This document shows, piece after piece, positions 54,573 to 62,590 of a DNA stretch of 64,000 bases. The notes under the pieces are model-generated. The model was not told the DNA's origin. It did no database searches and saw nothing but the letters and a program-made list of their open reading frames with translations. Where the stretch lies: positions 1 to 64,000 of the forward strand of contig JAPPMB010000099.1 in NCBI GenBank assembly GCA_028819255.1, given 5' to 3'. Made by a program: the position numbers and the translations under genes. The stretch is from Bryobacterales bacterium. Its GTDB lineage: Bacteria > Acidobacteriota > Terriglobia > Bryobacterales > UBA6623. Numbering within the stretch: position 1 is the first letter of the stretch; each line of letters begins with the position of its first letter.

Positions 54573-55525
54573 CGAGTCATTCGTTCGGGGGCGTGCCGGT
54601 CAGCGGACCGGGCGCCTCCGTCCCCTCGCGTTCCGGCTTCAACCAGCCGGTCTTCGAGGATCATGCTGCGGTTGAAGCCGGCGATCCGAAGGCGGCTCGG
54701 GTCCGCTCCCAGCGCCGCGCGGGGGGCCAGGCCGACAAGTTCGCTGCCCAGCACAGTCGCCCCGAGCCTGGTGGCCTCTCTGCAAACGGCGTCAAAGGCG
54801 GCGAAGACGGGGGTCCGGCCGAGGTCGGTCAGATTCATGGATACCTGGGCGAGACCCGCGGAATCCAGATACATCCCCAGGGCCTTGACACCCGGCAGTC
54901 CTCCGGCGGACTGTCGAACCGATCGGGCGATCCGTCTTGCCGTGCGGGCGTCCCGCCCTTCCAGCCGGACGTTGAACGCGACCATACATTCGCGGACGCC
55001 GACGCAGCAGGCGCCGGCTGTCGGGTGCAGCTCCGGGCCACCCACGTCGGGAGGAATGTCGCCGCCGCGCGCAAGTTCGGCGAGCCTTTCGAACCCCAGC
55101 TTGCGCACTGACTCGAGGCGCTCCCGGGCGGGCCTGCTCGCCGCCTTGCCGTAGAAATAGACCGGGAGCCGCAATTCGCTCCACAGGCGGTCGCCCAGGT
55201 CACGGGCCGCATCCACGCAGTCGGCCGGGCGCACCTCACCGAGGGGCACGAGCGGAACCACATCGATCGCCCCCACGCGCGGGTGGGTGCCCCGATGCGC
55301 CCGCAGGTCAATGCTCTTCACCGCCACGGCGGCGGAGTCCAGCACGGCCCGCCGCAGTGAACCAAGGGATCCGGCGAGGGTGAAGACGGACCGGTTGTGG
55401 TCAGGGTCGGCGTGCCGGTCCAGCAGCGGAGCGCCCGCTCCGCGGATTGCAGCCTCGATGCGCCGCAGGACCTCGGCGTCACGCCCCTCGGAGAAGTTCG
55501 GAACGCATTCCGCGATGTTCGACAT
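54569..55525 (-). CDS. Glutamate formimidoyltransferase
   Basis: A 318-residue protein matching the formiminotransferase domain of histidine degradation, which moves the formimino group from formiminoglutamate to tetrahydrofolate. Landmarks: IAECVPNFSEGRDAEVL at the N terminus, HADPDHNRSVFTLAG, IDLRAHRGTHPRVGAIDVVP and VSMNLTDLGRTP. The cyclodeaminase domain of mammalian FTCD is absent, as in many bacteria. Other histidine-degradation genes are not in this window. Confidence 0.9.
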   Translation of the reverse strand: MSNIAECVPNFSEGRDAEVLRRIEAAIRGAGAPLLDRHADPDHNRSVFTLAGSLGSLRRAVLDSAAVAVKSIDLRAHRGTHPRVGAIDVVPLVPLGEVRPADCVDAARDLGDRLWSELRLPVYFYGKAASRPARERLESVRKLGFERLAELARGGDIPPDVGGPELHPTAGACCVGVRECMVAFNVRLEGRDARTARRIARSVRQSAGGLPGVKALGMYLDSAGLAQVSMNLTDLGRTPVFAAFDAVCREATRLGATVLGSELVGLAPRAALGADPSRLRIAGFNRSMILEDRLVEAGTRGDGGARSADRHAPERMTR

Positions 55526-55595
55526 CTTGCGCTTAGAGCCATTGTCGCTTCTGCCGACGGGTCCTGAAGTACACTCGAATCAGGCGGAAAGCGCG

Positions 55596-56276
55596 ATGCG
55601 CGACTCAGTTCCCAAACCTCTGGCGGCGGTGACGGGCCTTGGCCTGCTCGCTTCGACGTACCTGATCTTCGTGTGGGTTCCTACCGAAGCTTCGATGGGA
55701 ATCGTGCAGCGGATCTTCTACATTCACGTCGCTTCTGCGGCGGTCGCGTTCGGCGGGTTCTTCCTGGGCGGATTTGCCGCCATCGGATACATGCTCGACA
55801 GAAGCAGCCAGAGGGACGACCTGTCCGTCGCATGCAACGAAGTGGGCCTGCTGTTCGCCTGCGTGAACCTGATCACGGGCTGCCTGTGGGCGAAGCCCGT
55901 CTGGGGCGTCTATTGGGCCTGGGATGCGAGGCTGACGTCGATGCTGCTGCTGGCCCTGATCTATGCGGCGTACCTAATACTTCGCGAATCTGTTTCCGAC
56001 CCCGGTCAGCGCGCGGTCGTGTGTGCGGTCGTTTCGATCTTCGGGATGGTCGATGTGCCAATCGTGTACATGGCAAACCGTTGGTGGAGGACCCAGCATC
56101 CGGCTCCGGTCCTGGGCGGGGGCGGCTCGCTGGACCCGCGCATGACGTTCGTGCTGTTCGCGACGATGTTTGCGCTGGCGCTCCTGTACTGGTGCCTCGT
56201 GCGCCAGAGGCGGCGTCTGGAGGCCCTCCGCAAGCAGGCCGACGGGTTGCGCCGTGAAGTTCAGTCGGTTGCGTGA
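55596..56276 (+). CDS. ccmC: Heme export protein CcmC
   Basis: A 226-residue membrane protein with six helices and the tryptophan-rich heme-handling motif WGVYWAWDARLT (about residues 108-119). Conserved histidines flank it: FYIHVASAA and RTQHPAP. It brings heme to the periplasm for attachment to c-type cytochromes (system I). ATG 55596 is the start; the frame is open upstream but without homology. It is followed by a small CcmD-like gene. The rest of the ccm operon is not next to it. Confidence 0.92.
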   Translation: MRDSVPKPLAAVTGLGLLASTYLIFVWVPTEASMGIVQRIFYIHVASAAVAFGGFFLGGFAAIGYMLDRSSQRDDLSVACNEVGLLFACVNLITGCLWAKPVWGVYWAWDARLTSMLLLALIYAAYLILRESVSDPGQRAVVCAVVSIFGMVDVPIVYMANRWWRTQHPAPVLGGGGSLDPRMTFVLFATMFALALLYWCLVRQRRRLEALRKQADGLRREVQSVA

Positions 56277-56297
56277 ATCGCAAGGGGGAGGCCCACC

Positions 56298-56456
56298 GTG
56301 GGTGAGAATCTGAAATGGCTTTGGATGGCGTTCAGTGTGGCGTGGATCCTGCATATTGGCTACGTGGTCCTGCTCTCGCGACGCACGAGCAAGCTTGAGC
56401 GGCAGCTGAGGCATCTCGGCGCCCAGCTGACAGAGCGGAGAGACGACGGTCCCTGA
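56298..56456 (+). CDS. ccmD: CcmD-like small membrane protein
   Basis: A 52-residue gene, short enough to be missed. GTG 56298 with GGGGGAG 7 nt upstream starts a protein with one membrane helix (WMAFSVAWILHIGYVVLL) and a basic, helical tail (RRTSKLERQLRHLGAQL), the plan of CcmD, which helps release holo-CcmE from CcmC. It lies 21 bp after ccmC on the same strand. Confidence 0.72.
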   Translation: MGENLKWLWMAFSVAWILHIGYVVLLSRRTSKLERQLRHLGAQLTERRDDGP

Positions 56457-56506
56457 GTCCGCGGCCGGGACGCGCTTCAGCGCCGCCGCAGGTTGTCGCG
56501 CCCGGC

Positions 56507-57823
56507 TCAGACCTCGTCCGGGACCACCCAAGGCTCCCTGTAGTCCCTCGCCAGGAGCGAGTTGGCGCCGAAGTTGCCGACGAACCGCTCCCTGGCCGCG
56601 TCGAAGAGGAGCTTGTCGCCCGTGCGGTAGGAAATGTTCGCCAGGTGGCACAGCGCCGCGGACAGGTGGCCCTCGAGGACATCGCAGTTGAGGTCGCTCA
56701 CGCGACGGCTCAAGACTGCGCTGCGGAAGTTCTCGAAGTGCCGTGCAGTCGAATCGTCGCGAGTCGCCTGCATGCTCGGCCCCGGAATCCGCTTTTCGCC
56801 CAGATAGGTCTGGTAGCCCCTGTTTGAGACGGTGAGGAAGCCGTCGCTTCCGAAGAAGAGCACCCCGACCGTGTGGGGTCCGCTCCCGGAATCCTCCAGG
56901 AGCCTGCACTCTCCTCCCGTAACGAGGCCGCGCACCTCGAACTGCAGCATCCGATCACCGTAGTCGAACGCGGCGTGCTGCGTATTGGGCGTTTCCTGAT
57001 CGTCGTCGTAGACATAGTGGCCGCCGGCGGAGTAGGCATGCTGCGGCAGGCAGTCGAGGCCGAGGCCCCATCTCGCCACGTCCATCTCGTGCACTCCCTG
57101 GTTGCCAATGTCGCCGTTTCCGAAGGCCCAGTGCCAGTGCCAGTTGTAGTGGAACCGGTTCTGCTTGAATTCGTAGGGCTGCGCAGGTCCCAGCCAGATG
57201 TCGTAGTCCACGCCGGGCGGCACGGCACTCGGCTGGACGGATCCAATGGACTTCCTCCTCTTGAAGCAGAGGCCCTTTGCCATGTAGACCTCCCCGATCA
57301 CGCCCTCCCTGAGGGCCCGGACGGCCTCGATCTTGAACGGCGTGGAGCGGGACTGCTGGCCGATCTGGACGATCCGCTTGTACTTGCGGGCGGCTTCGAC
57401 CATCTTGCGGCCTTCCCAGATGTTGTGGCTTGCCGGCTTCTCGCAGTAGACGTCCTTTCCCGCCTGGACGGCCCAGATTGTCGACAGCGCGTGCCAATGG
57501 TTGGTCGTCGCGACGGTGACGACGTCGATTTCCTTGTCGCCCAGCATGTCCCGTAGGTCCCTGTACTCCCTCGGTGATTCCTGCTGATGCTGCTTTGCCA
57601 GGGCCACTGCCCGTTCTGCAGCGCCCTGGTCGATGTCCACCACCGCCGCGACCTGCATGCCCGTGTTCTGGGCCGTGGCTCGGATGTGGGACCTTCCGCG
57701 TCCGTTCACTCCGATGACCGCCGTTTGGAGCCTGTCGTTCGCGCCGAGAACGCGCGAGTACTGTGCTGCGGTGAGTGCCGCGGCGGTCGAGCCCGTGGCG
57801 GAGAGAAACCTGCGTCGATTCAT
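56507..57823 (-). CDS. Gfo/Idh/MocA family oxidoreductase, Tat-exported
   Basis: A 438-residue oxidoreductase: Tat signal NRRRFLSATGSTAAAL, Rossmann motif TAVIGVNGRGRSHI, family motif YCEKPASHNIWEG, THWHALS-type TNHWHALSTIWAVQAGKDV and the C-terminal domain start GDIGNQGVHEMDVARW. The export signal and the G-N-x-G-V-H-E-x-D pattern fit secreted members that act on sugars. A TACAAT hexamer lies 24 nt before the ATG. Third protein of this family in the window; substrates unknown. Confidence 0.87.
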   Translation of the reverse strand: MNRRRFLSATGSTAAALTAAQYSRVLGANDRLQTAVIGVNGRGRSHIRATAQNTGMQVAAVVDIDQGAAERAVALAKQHQQESPREYRDLRDMLGDKEIDVVTVATTNHWHALSTIWAVQAGKDVYCEKPASHNIWEGRKMVEAARKYKRIVQIGQQSRSTPFKIEAVRALREGVIGEVYMAKGLCFKRRKSIGSVQPSAVPPGVDYDIWLGPAQPYEFKQNRFHYNWHWHWAFGNGDIGNQGVHEMDVARWGLGLDCLPQHAYSAGGHYVYDDDQETPNTQHAAFDYGDRMLQFEVRGLVTGGECRLLEDSGSGPHTVGVLFFGSDGFLTVSNRGYQTYLGEKRIPGPSMQATRDDSTARHFENFRSAVLSRRVSDLNCDVLEGHLSAALCHLANISYRTGDKLLFDAARERFVGNFGANSLLARDYREPWVVPDEV

Positions 57824-57872
57824 GCCATACTCCGAGATTCGATCCCGATTGTAGGGTACGCGGCGCCGACGG

Positions 57873-58259
57873 CTATTCGTGGTCTTCGGAAAGGGGCACG
57901 TCGTGGTACTTCAGCGCCCACTCCCGCATGAACCGAACCCTCTCGGGGCGGATTCGGTACAGCATGAATTCGGGGTTCGTGATCGAGCCGAGAAAGCTGC
58001 GCAGCAGGGGATAGCCGTTCCATACCGTCTGCCTGACCGTCTCGTCCCGCACCAGCTCGGCCGTGCCTTCGATGCGAACCTGGTCGTGTCCGTCATCCAG
58101 GTAGCAGAGCTCGACCGCGGGGTTTGCAGCCAGCTCCCCGGTCTTGTGGGAACTGCGAAGCGAGGCGACGAAGACCGTGAAGCCTTCAACAGCCACCGGC
58201 GAGACGGGGCGGAGCCTTGGCCGTGCGCCGTCGACGCTTGCAAGCATCGGGAACGGACA
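57873..58259 (-). pseudogene. Pyridoxamine-phosphate-oxidase-family gene, 3' part split by IS
   Basis: The main part of a PPOX-family flavin/F420-binding protein (LASVDGARPRLRPVSPV; FVASLRSSHKTGELAANP; AVELCYLDDGHDQVRIEG). The frame is interrupted at the 11-bp repeat 58249-58259 by an IS4-family element. Joined to the 5' piece at 59886-59965 after removal of the element and one repeat copy, it reads through as a 151-residue protein without any frame change. ATG 58247 could in principle restart translation of a shortened 124-residue form, but lacks a ribosome-binding site. Confidence 0.85.
58249..58259 (+). repeat. Target-site duplication, left copy
   Basis: GGGAACGGACA; identical to 59886-59896. 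Eleven bp is within the usual range for IS4-family insertions. Confidence 0.85.
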
Positions 58260-58262
58260 CTA

Positions 58263-58270
58263 GTGTCCCA
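58263..58270 (+). repeat. IS left inverted repeat
   Basis: GTGTCCCA, inverted relative to 59873-59880; longer pairing is imperfect. Confidence 0.7.
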
Positions 58271-58403
58271 ACAAGATTCGGGAAGCGAGCGATAAGTCAT
58301 TTGCTTGCAATGTGATACAGAGAAGTCCGACCTGCATCGATTTCAACGCGCTTCGAGCGCTGCCCGGAGCCTTGGGCAGTCGATTTGTTTCTCTGAGGAG
58401 GTC

Positions 58404-59573
58404 ATGCATGAGGGCCGACTCGTCTTCACTCAACTGATGGACTTCCTGCCACGAAGGCGCTTCCACACTTGCGTCCGGCGCTACCGCGGCAATCGCCGGG
58501 TCCAATCGTTCACCTGCCTCGACCAGTTCTTCTGTATGGCATTCGCTCAACTCACCTCCCGCCGGAGCTTGCGCGATGTCGAACTCTGCCTGCGTGCCCA
58601 CCGCTCCAAGCTGTACCACATGGGCATCCGCGGCGGCGTCGCGCGGAATACTCTCGCGAACGCCAACAAGGTCCGGGACTGGCGGATCTACGCCGACCTC
58701 GCTCAAGTTCTGATCGGCATCGCCCGCCCGCTGTATGCCGACCAAGACCTCGGTCTGGACTTGGACAACACCGTCTATGCCTTGGATGCCTCGACCATCG
58801 ATCTCTGCCTCTCCGTCTTCCCCTGGGCCAGCTTCCGCTCAACCAAGTCCGGGGTCAAACTGCATACGCTGCTGGACTTGCGGGGGAACATACCGACCTT
58901 CCTCCACATCTCCAATGCCCGGCTGCACGACGTGAACGCCTTGGACTTGCTGGCTCCCGAACCGGGAGCGTTCTACGTTATGGATCGCGGCTACGTTGAC
59001 TTTCGTCGCCTGTTCGCTCTGGAAGTCGAGAAATCCTTCTTCGTTATTCGTGCGAAGTCCAATACGCGCTTGCAACGACGCTATTCCCGGCCAGTGGACA
59101 AGACCACGGGCCTGCTCTGCGACCAAACCATCCAACTGACCGGTCGAGGGACGTCTGTCAAATATCCGCATCCTCTGCGGCGCGTCAAGTTCCGCGATGC
59201 CGAGACGGACAGAACGTTCAACTTTCTCACCAACAACTTCAAGGTTCCCGCCATCGCGGTCGCCGACCTGTACCGCTCGCGCTGGCAGGTCGAGCTGTTC
59301 TTCCGCTGGATCAAGCAACATCTCCGGATCAAGGTCTTCCTCGGCACCACGGAGAACGCAGTGAAGACTCAGATCTGGATCGCCGTCAGTGTCTACGTCC
59401 TCGTGGCCATTGCCAAGAAGCGGCTGCAGGTGACCCACACCCTGTATGCGATGCTGCAGGTGCTGAGCCTGACGCTCTTCGAACGGGAGGCTCTGCGCGA
59501 CGTGCTGCTGGGCCCCACGCCGGAGCACGACGGAGCTGGCGGCCCCGAGCAGCTGCTCCTGTTCGGAACCTAA
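58404..59573 (+). CDS. IS4-family transposase with DUF4372
   Basis: A 389-residue DDE transposase. The N terminus is a DUF4372 domain (LVFTQLMDFLPRRRF; FTCLDQFFCMAFAQL). The catalytic acids are D in YALDASTIDLCL, D in YVMDRGYVDF and E in the YREK-like block YRSRWQVELFFRWIKQHL. ATG 58404 is chosen since the conserved domain begins there, with GAGGAGG just upstream; a TTG at 58305 would add 33 unmatched residues. The frame is intact, so the element is probably able to move. Confidence 0.92.
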   Translation: MHEGRLVFTQLMDFLPRRRFHTCVRRYRGNRRVQSFTCLDQFFCMAFAQLTSRRSLRDVELCLRAHRSKLYHMGIRGGVARNTLANANKVRDWRIYADLAQVLIGIARPLYADQDLGLDLDNTVYALDASTIDLCLSVFPWASFRSTKSGVKLHTLLDLRGNIPTFLHISNARLHDVNALDLLAPEPGAFYVMDRGYVDFRRLFALEVEKSFFVIRAKSNTRLQRRYSRPVDKTTGLLCDQTIQLTGRGTSVKYPHPLRRVKFRDAETDRTFNFLTNNFKVPAIAVADLYRSRWQVELFFRWIKQHLRIKVFLGTTENAVKTQIWIAVSVYVLVAIAKKRLQVTHTLYAMLQVLSLTLFEREALRDVLLGPTPEHDGAGGPEQLLLFGT

Positions 59574-59786
59574 TCGGCGCTGGCCGACGGTCCGTCTTTC
59601 TGTGGAAACCGATTTCTGCCTCGGGCGCGGAACTGCGTGGAACTGGCACCGACAAGCGGTCAGGGACCTGCCAACACGGGTCCAGCCGGATTTCATGGAA
59701 GGTGCGACAAGTGAAGCATGCGGGCTTCGGAGGGCAGAGTTCCTACACTTTTCCCCCAGCACCGGGGGCGGTCGCAGACCGCTAAC

Positions 59787-59869
59787 CCCTTAAGCATCAA
59801 CAACTTAGAAATCCGGATTACAGAACCTCAAATCCCTTGTCGCGTAAGCCCTTAAGAATCAACAGCTTA
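59787..59869 (+). repeat. Paired 21-bp repeats in IS right arm
   Basis: Two direct repeats of 21 bp, 59787-59807 and 59849-59869, identical at 19 positions and sharing CCCTTAAG and ATCAACA. They lie 10-90 bp inside the right end and may be transposase binding sites. The left end has no clear copy. Confidence 0.55.
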
Positions 59870-59872
59870 CAA

Positions 59873-59880
59873 TGGGACAC
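59873..59880 (+). repeat. IS right inverted repeat
   Basis: TGGGACAC, the inverse of 58263-58270. Confidence 0.7.
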
Positions 59881-59885
59881 GCGTG

Positions 59886-59896
59886 GGGAACGGACA
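59886..59896 (+). repeat. Target-site duplication, right copy
   Basis: GGGAACGGACA, identical to 58249-58259. Confidence 0.85.
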
Positions 59897-59965
59897 GCTT
59901 TTCATCGTCGATTGGGCAAGCTCGACGAGCCTTGACGTGTCCACGGGCGCGGGCTGGGGCTTCAT
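59886..59965 (-). pseudogene. PPOX-family gene, 5' part split by IS
   Basis: From ATG 59965 the minus strand reads MKPQPAPVDTSRLVELAQS, then TMKSCPFP up to the duplicated target site; the next codon is completed on the far side of the IS. This is the missing N terminus of the PPOX-family protein at 57873-58259. The rest of the 59970-60188 stretch shows no gene. Confidence 0.8.
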
Positions 59966-60188
59966 GGCCGTAGTTTACGGGTTGCCCGCGGACGCCGAGA
60001 CAGCCCGAGCGAATCCATGCCGGCGTTACTTGCAGAGCCGTTGGCTGGTCGGCTCCGCTCGCTGGGCAGGCGGAGCCTTGGTGCCTGCTCTCCGTCTGGC
60101 GGTCTGCGAGCTGACGACTGCGGACCGGGCGGCGCAGGCGTCAGCAGCGCAGGACGGGCCGGGAGGCCGCCCGCCGCCGGCTGGAATC

Positions 60189-60218
60189 GCACTCGGCCGG
60201 CTTTGGCCGGCCGAGTGC
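60189..60218. terminator. Strong 13-bp hairpin before nucleoside transporter gene
   Basis: GCACTCGGCCGGC (60189-60201), loop TTTG, GCCGGCCGAGTGC (60206-60218): a perfect 13-bp stem, the strongest hairpin noticed. It ends 18 nt before TTG 60237. A short T-run (60233-60236) comes 14 nt later, too far for a classical terminator. It may be a terminator or a transcription-factor or RNA-level control site. Confidence 0.45.
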
Positions 60219-60219
60219 G

Positions 60220-60225
60220 TAAGAT
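60220..60225 (+). promoter_or_regulatory. Putative -10 element before nucleoside transporter gene
   Basis: TAAGAT ends 11 nt before TTG 60237, directly after the hairpin stem. Confidence 0.35.
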
Positions 60226-60236
60226 AGAAGGCTCTT

Positions 60237-61463
60237 TTGGGCGTGCTCGGCATCATCTTCGCTCTCGCAGCGGCCTATGCCCTGTCCTCGAACCGTTCCC
60301 GGATCCGGCCCAAGATCGTGGTTTGGGGTCTGGGTCTCCAGTTCGTGACGGCAGTCCTCGTGCTGCGCACTCCGGTCGGGCGGCTGTTCGAGGGATTGGC
60401 CTTAGGCTTCAACCGGTTCATCACGTATGCCGAGGAGGGAACGCGGCTAGTGTTCGGCGACCTGGGCGCGTCCGAGAACGGCGTGATCTTCGCATTTCAG
60501 ATTCTTCCCCTGATCGTGGTGGTGTCGAGCCTGTCGGCGATTCTCTATCACATCGGAGTGATGCAGAAGGTCGTCGCGGCGCTCGCGTTCGTGATGCAGC
60601 GAGGCATGCGTGCGAGCGGGGCTGAGTCCCTCAACGTGGCTGTGAACATCTTCCTGGGCCAGGCAGAGGCCCCGCTCACGATTCGTCCCTATCTGGACAA
60701 GATGACCCGGTCCGAACTGATGACGATCATGACCAGCGGCATGGCCACCGTCTCCGGCGCCATTATGCTCGCCTACGTCCAGATCGGCGGCGCCAATGCC
60801 GAGAATCTCGTCACGGCCGTGGTGATGACGGCACCGGCCTGCATCATGCTGGCCAAGATCTTCGAGCCCGAGACCGGCATACCTGTCACCCTAGGGAGGA
60901 TTCCCAGCCAGTCGACGGCGGACGACCGGAATGTCATTGAGGCAGCCAGCCGGGGGGCGAGCGAGGGGCTGAAGATCGCACTCCAGGTCGGAGCCCTAGT
61001 CCTGACCTTCGTCGCTCTTATCGCCATTGTGAACGGGCTTCTGGCAGGGGTCAAGGGCGTCGTCGGCTGGCACTGGCTTCCGGGCAGCGTACAGAGCATC
61101 CTCGGGCCGGTGCTGGCTCCGGTGGCATGGCTGCTGGGCGTTCCCTGGCAGGACGCCCCGACCATTGGGAACCTCCTGGGCACCCGCATGATCTTGAACG
61201 AGTTCATCAGCTTCGCCGAGCTGGCGACCATCAAGGACTCCTTGGAGCCGCGTTCGTTCCTGATCGCGAACTACGCCCTTTGCGGCTTCGCCAACGTCGG
61301 CTCGGTCGGCATCATGATCGGCGCCCTGGGGGCCATCCTGCCGGGGCGCCGGGCCGAGCTCGCCACCTTGGGGCTGCGCGCCATGATCGCGGCGACGATT
61401 TCCAACTTCATGACCGCGGCGATTGTCGGCCTGATCGCCTATACGCCCCTGCTCGACTTGTGA
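60237..61463 (+). CDS. NupC/CNT-type nucleoside transporter
   Basis: A 408-residue concentrative nucleoside transporter using a sodium or proton gradient. Family motifs: LGQAEAPLTIRPYLDKMT, MTSGMATVSGAIMLAYV and CGFANVGSVGIMIGALG. Around ten helices. Start TTG 60237 or GTG 60243; a AGAAGG stretch lies 7 nt upstream of the former. plsY follows 7 bp after the stop and probably shares the transcript. Confidence 0.93.
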   Translation: MGVLGIIFALAAAYALSSNRSRIRPKIVVWGLGLQFVTAVLVLRTPVGRLFEGLALGFNRFITYAEEGTRLVFGDLGASENGVIFAFQILPLIVVVSSLSAILYHIGVMQKVVAALAFVMQRGMRASGAESLNVAVNIFLGQAEAPLTIRPYLDKMTRSELMTIMTSGMATVSGAIMLAYVQIGGANAENLVTAVVMTAPACIMLAKIFEPETGIPVTLGRIPSQSTADDRNVIEAASRGASEGLKIALQVGALVLTFVALIAIVNGLLAGVKGVVGWHWLPGSVQSILGPVLAPVAWLLGVPWQDAPTIGNLLGTRMILNEFISFAELATIKDSLEPRSFLIANYALCGFANVGSVGIMIGALGAILPGRRAELATLGLRAMIAATISNFMTAAIVGLIAYTPLLDL

Positions 61464-61470
61464 GCCAAAG

Positions 61471-62055
61471 ATGCCAATCGACACCTCCACACTTCTCTTC
61501 TTCCTCGCTAGCTTTCTGATCGGCTCGATTCCGTTCTCCGTGATCGCGATGTGGCGGTCCGGAACGGACATCCGGAGCATCGGATCGGGCAATCCCGGCT
61601 TCAACAACGTCCTGCGGTTCAGCAAGAAGCGCGCCCTGATCTCCCTCGTCGGCGATGTCGGGAAGGGCTTTGTTCCGGTCTGGCTGCTCTACTCGCCCGA
61701 CCAGTTCGTCAACGTCGGCTGGCTAATCTCGCTCGGCACGGTGTTCGGGCACTGCTACTCGCCATGGCTCAAGTTCCGCGGCGGCAAGGGCATCGCCACC
61801 TCCGCGGGAGCGATGCTGGCGATCTACCCTGCGATCGCCGCAGGCGCGATCGTGTTCTTCGTCGTGGTCCGCGTTCTCGGCAGCGTGACCAAGCTGAACG
61901 AGCGTGGCGCGTGGGCATCCCTCCTGACGTGGGTGTTCTTCACGGTCCTGATCCATTTCCAGCACGGCATGCCGGACACGAAGTACGCCCTGCTGATGAC
62001 CGCGTTCCTGGTGTGGTGCCACAAGTCCAACATCGGCAGGATGCTGGGCCGCTAG
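61471..62055 (+). CDS. plsY: Glycerol-3-phosphate acyltransferase PlsY
   Basis: A 194-residue inner-membrane enzyme that transfers an acyl group from acyl-phosphate to glycerol 3-phosphate, the first step of phospholipid synthesis. Motif 1 is RSIGSGNPGFNNVLR and motif 2 is KFRGGKGIATSAGAML, both complete; a third block reads FGHCYSPWLK. Five helices. The family usually has KGGKG; here FRGGKG. Only 7 bp separate it from the transporter gene. Confidence 0.9.
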   Translation: MPIDTSTLLFFLASFLIGSIPFSVIAMWRSGTDIRSIGSGNPGFNNVLRFSKKRALISLVGDVGKGFVPVWLLYSPDQFVNVGWLISLGTVFGHCYSPWLKFRGGKGIATSAGAMLAIYPAIAAGAIVFFVVVRVLGSVTKLNERGAWASLLTWVFFTVLIHFQHGMPDTKYALLMTAFLVWCHKSNIGRMLGR

Positions 62056-62089
62056 CGCGAATCGCCCGGCCCCCTCCTCGGAGTTCTGG

Positions 62090-62095
62090 TACGCT
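62090..62095 (+). promoter_or_regulatory. Putative -10 element before EVE-domain gene
   Basis: TACGCT ends 9 nt before ATG 62105; no ribosome-binding site lies between. Confidence 0.35.
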
Positions 62096-62104
62096 TCGGA
62101 CTGC

Positions 62105-62527
62105 ATGCCTTCGCTGCCGAACTACTGGCTCGTCAAGTCCGAGCCCAACGCCTACTCATGGGACGATCTGGTCCGCGACGAATGGACGTATTGGGACGGA
62201 GTGCGCAACTACGAGTCACGCAACAACATGCGCAAGATGGCCAAGGGCGACCAGGTGCTCTACTACCACTCGGGCAGGGTGAGGGCGGTCGTCGGCATCG
62301 CCGAGGTCACACGGGAGCACTACCAGGATCCGACGACCGAGGACACCCGGTGGAGCGCCGTCGATGTGAGGCCCGTTCGGATGCTTCCGCAGCCCGTCAC
62401 GCTCAAGGCCGTCAAGGGAGAGGCCAGGCTGGCATCCATGCAGCTCGTGACACGCGGACGGCTCTCGGTGACTCCGGTTCGCGAGGACGAGTACGGCATT
62501 GTCCTGGCGATGGGCGGGCTGGGCTGA
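62105..62527 (+). CDS. EVE domain protein
   Basis: A 140-residue EVE-domain protein (PUA-like fold, thymocyte nuclear protein 1 type). Landmarks: YWLVKSEPNAYSWDDLVRD, WDGVRNYESRNNMRKMAKGDQVLYYHS and GIAEVTREHYQDPT. EVE domains bind modified bases in DNA or RNA; the cellular role in bacteria is not settled. Complete length. Confidence 0.92.
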   Translation: MPSLPNYWLVKSEPNAYSWDDLVRDEWTYWDGVRNYESRNNMRKMAKGDQVLYYHSGRVRAVVGIAEVTREHYQDPTTEDTRWSAVDVRPVRMLPQPVTLKAVKGEARLASMQLVTRGRLSVTPVREDEYGIVLAMGGLG

Positions 62528-62590
62528 CGCGACGCGGACCGGCTTCTCCAGGCGGTCCGAGGATCCCCTGCGATCATCCGAGGGAATCCG

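Larger units (their letters stand above)
58260..59885 (+). mobile_element. IS4-family insertion sequence, complete
   Basis: A 1626-bp element between two identical 11-bp direct repeats. The ends carry an inverted repeat GTGTCCCA (58263-58270) and TGGGACAC (59873-59880). It holds one intact transposase gene (58404-59573) and a 312-bp right arm with two copies of a 21-bp motif. It sits inside a PPOX-family gene, in opposite orientation, and is likely recent because the target duplication is perfect and the broken gene shows no other damage. Confidence 0.88.
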
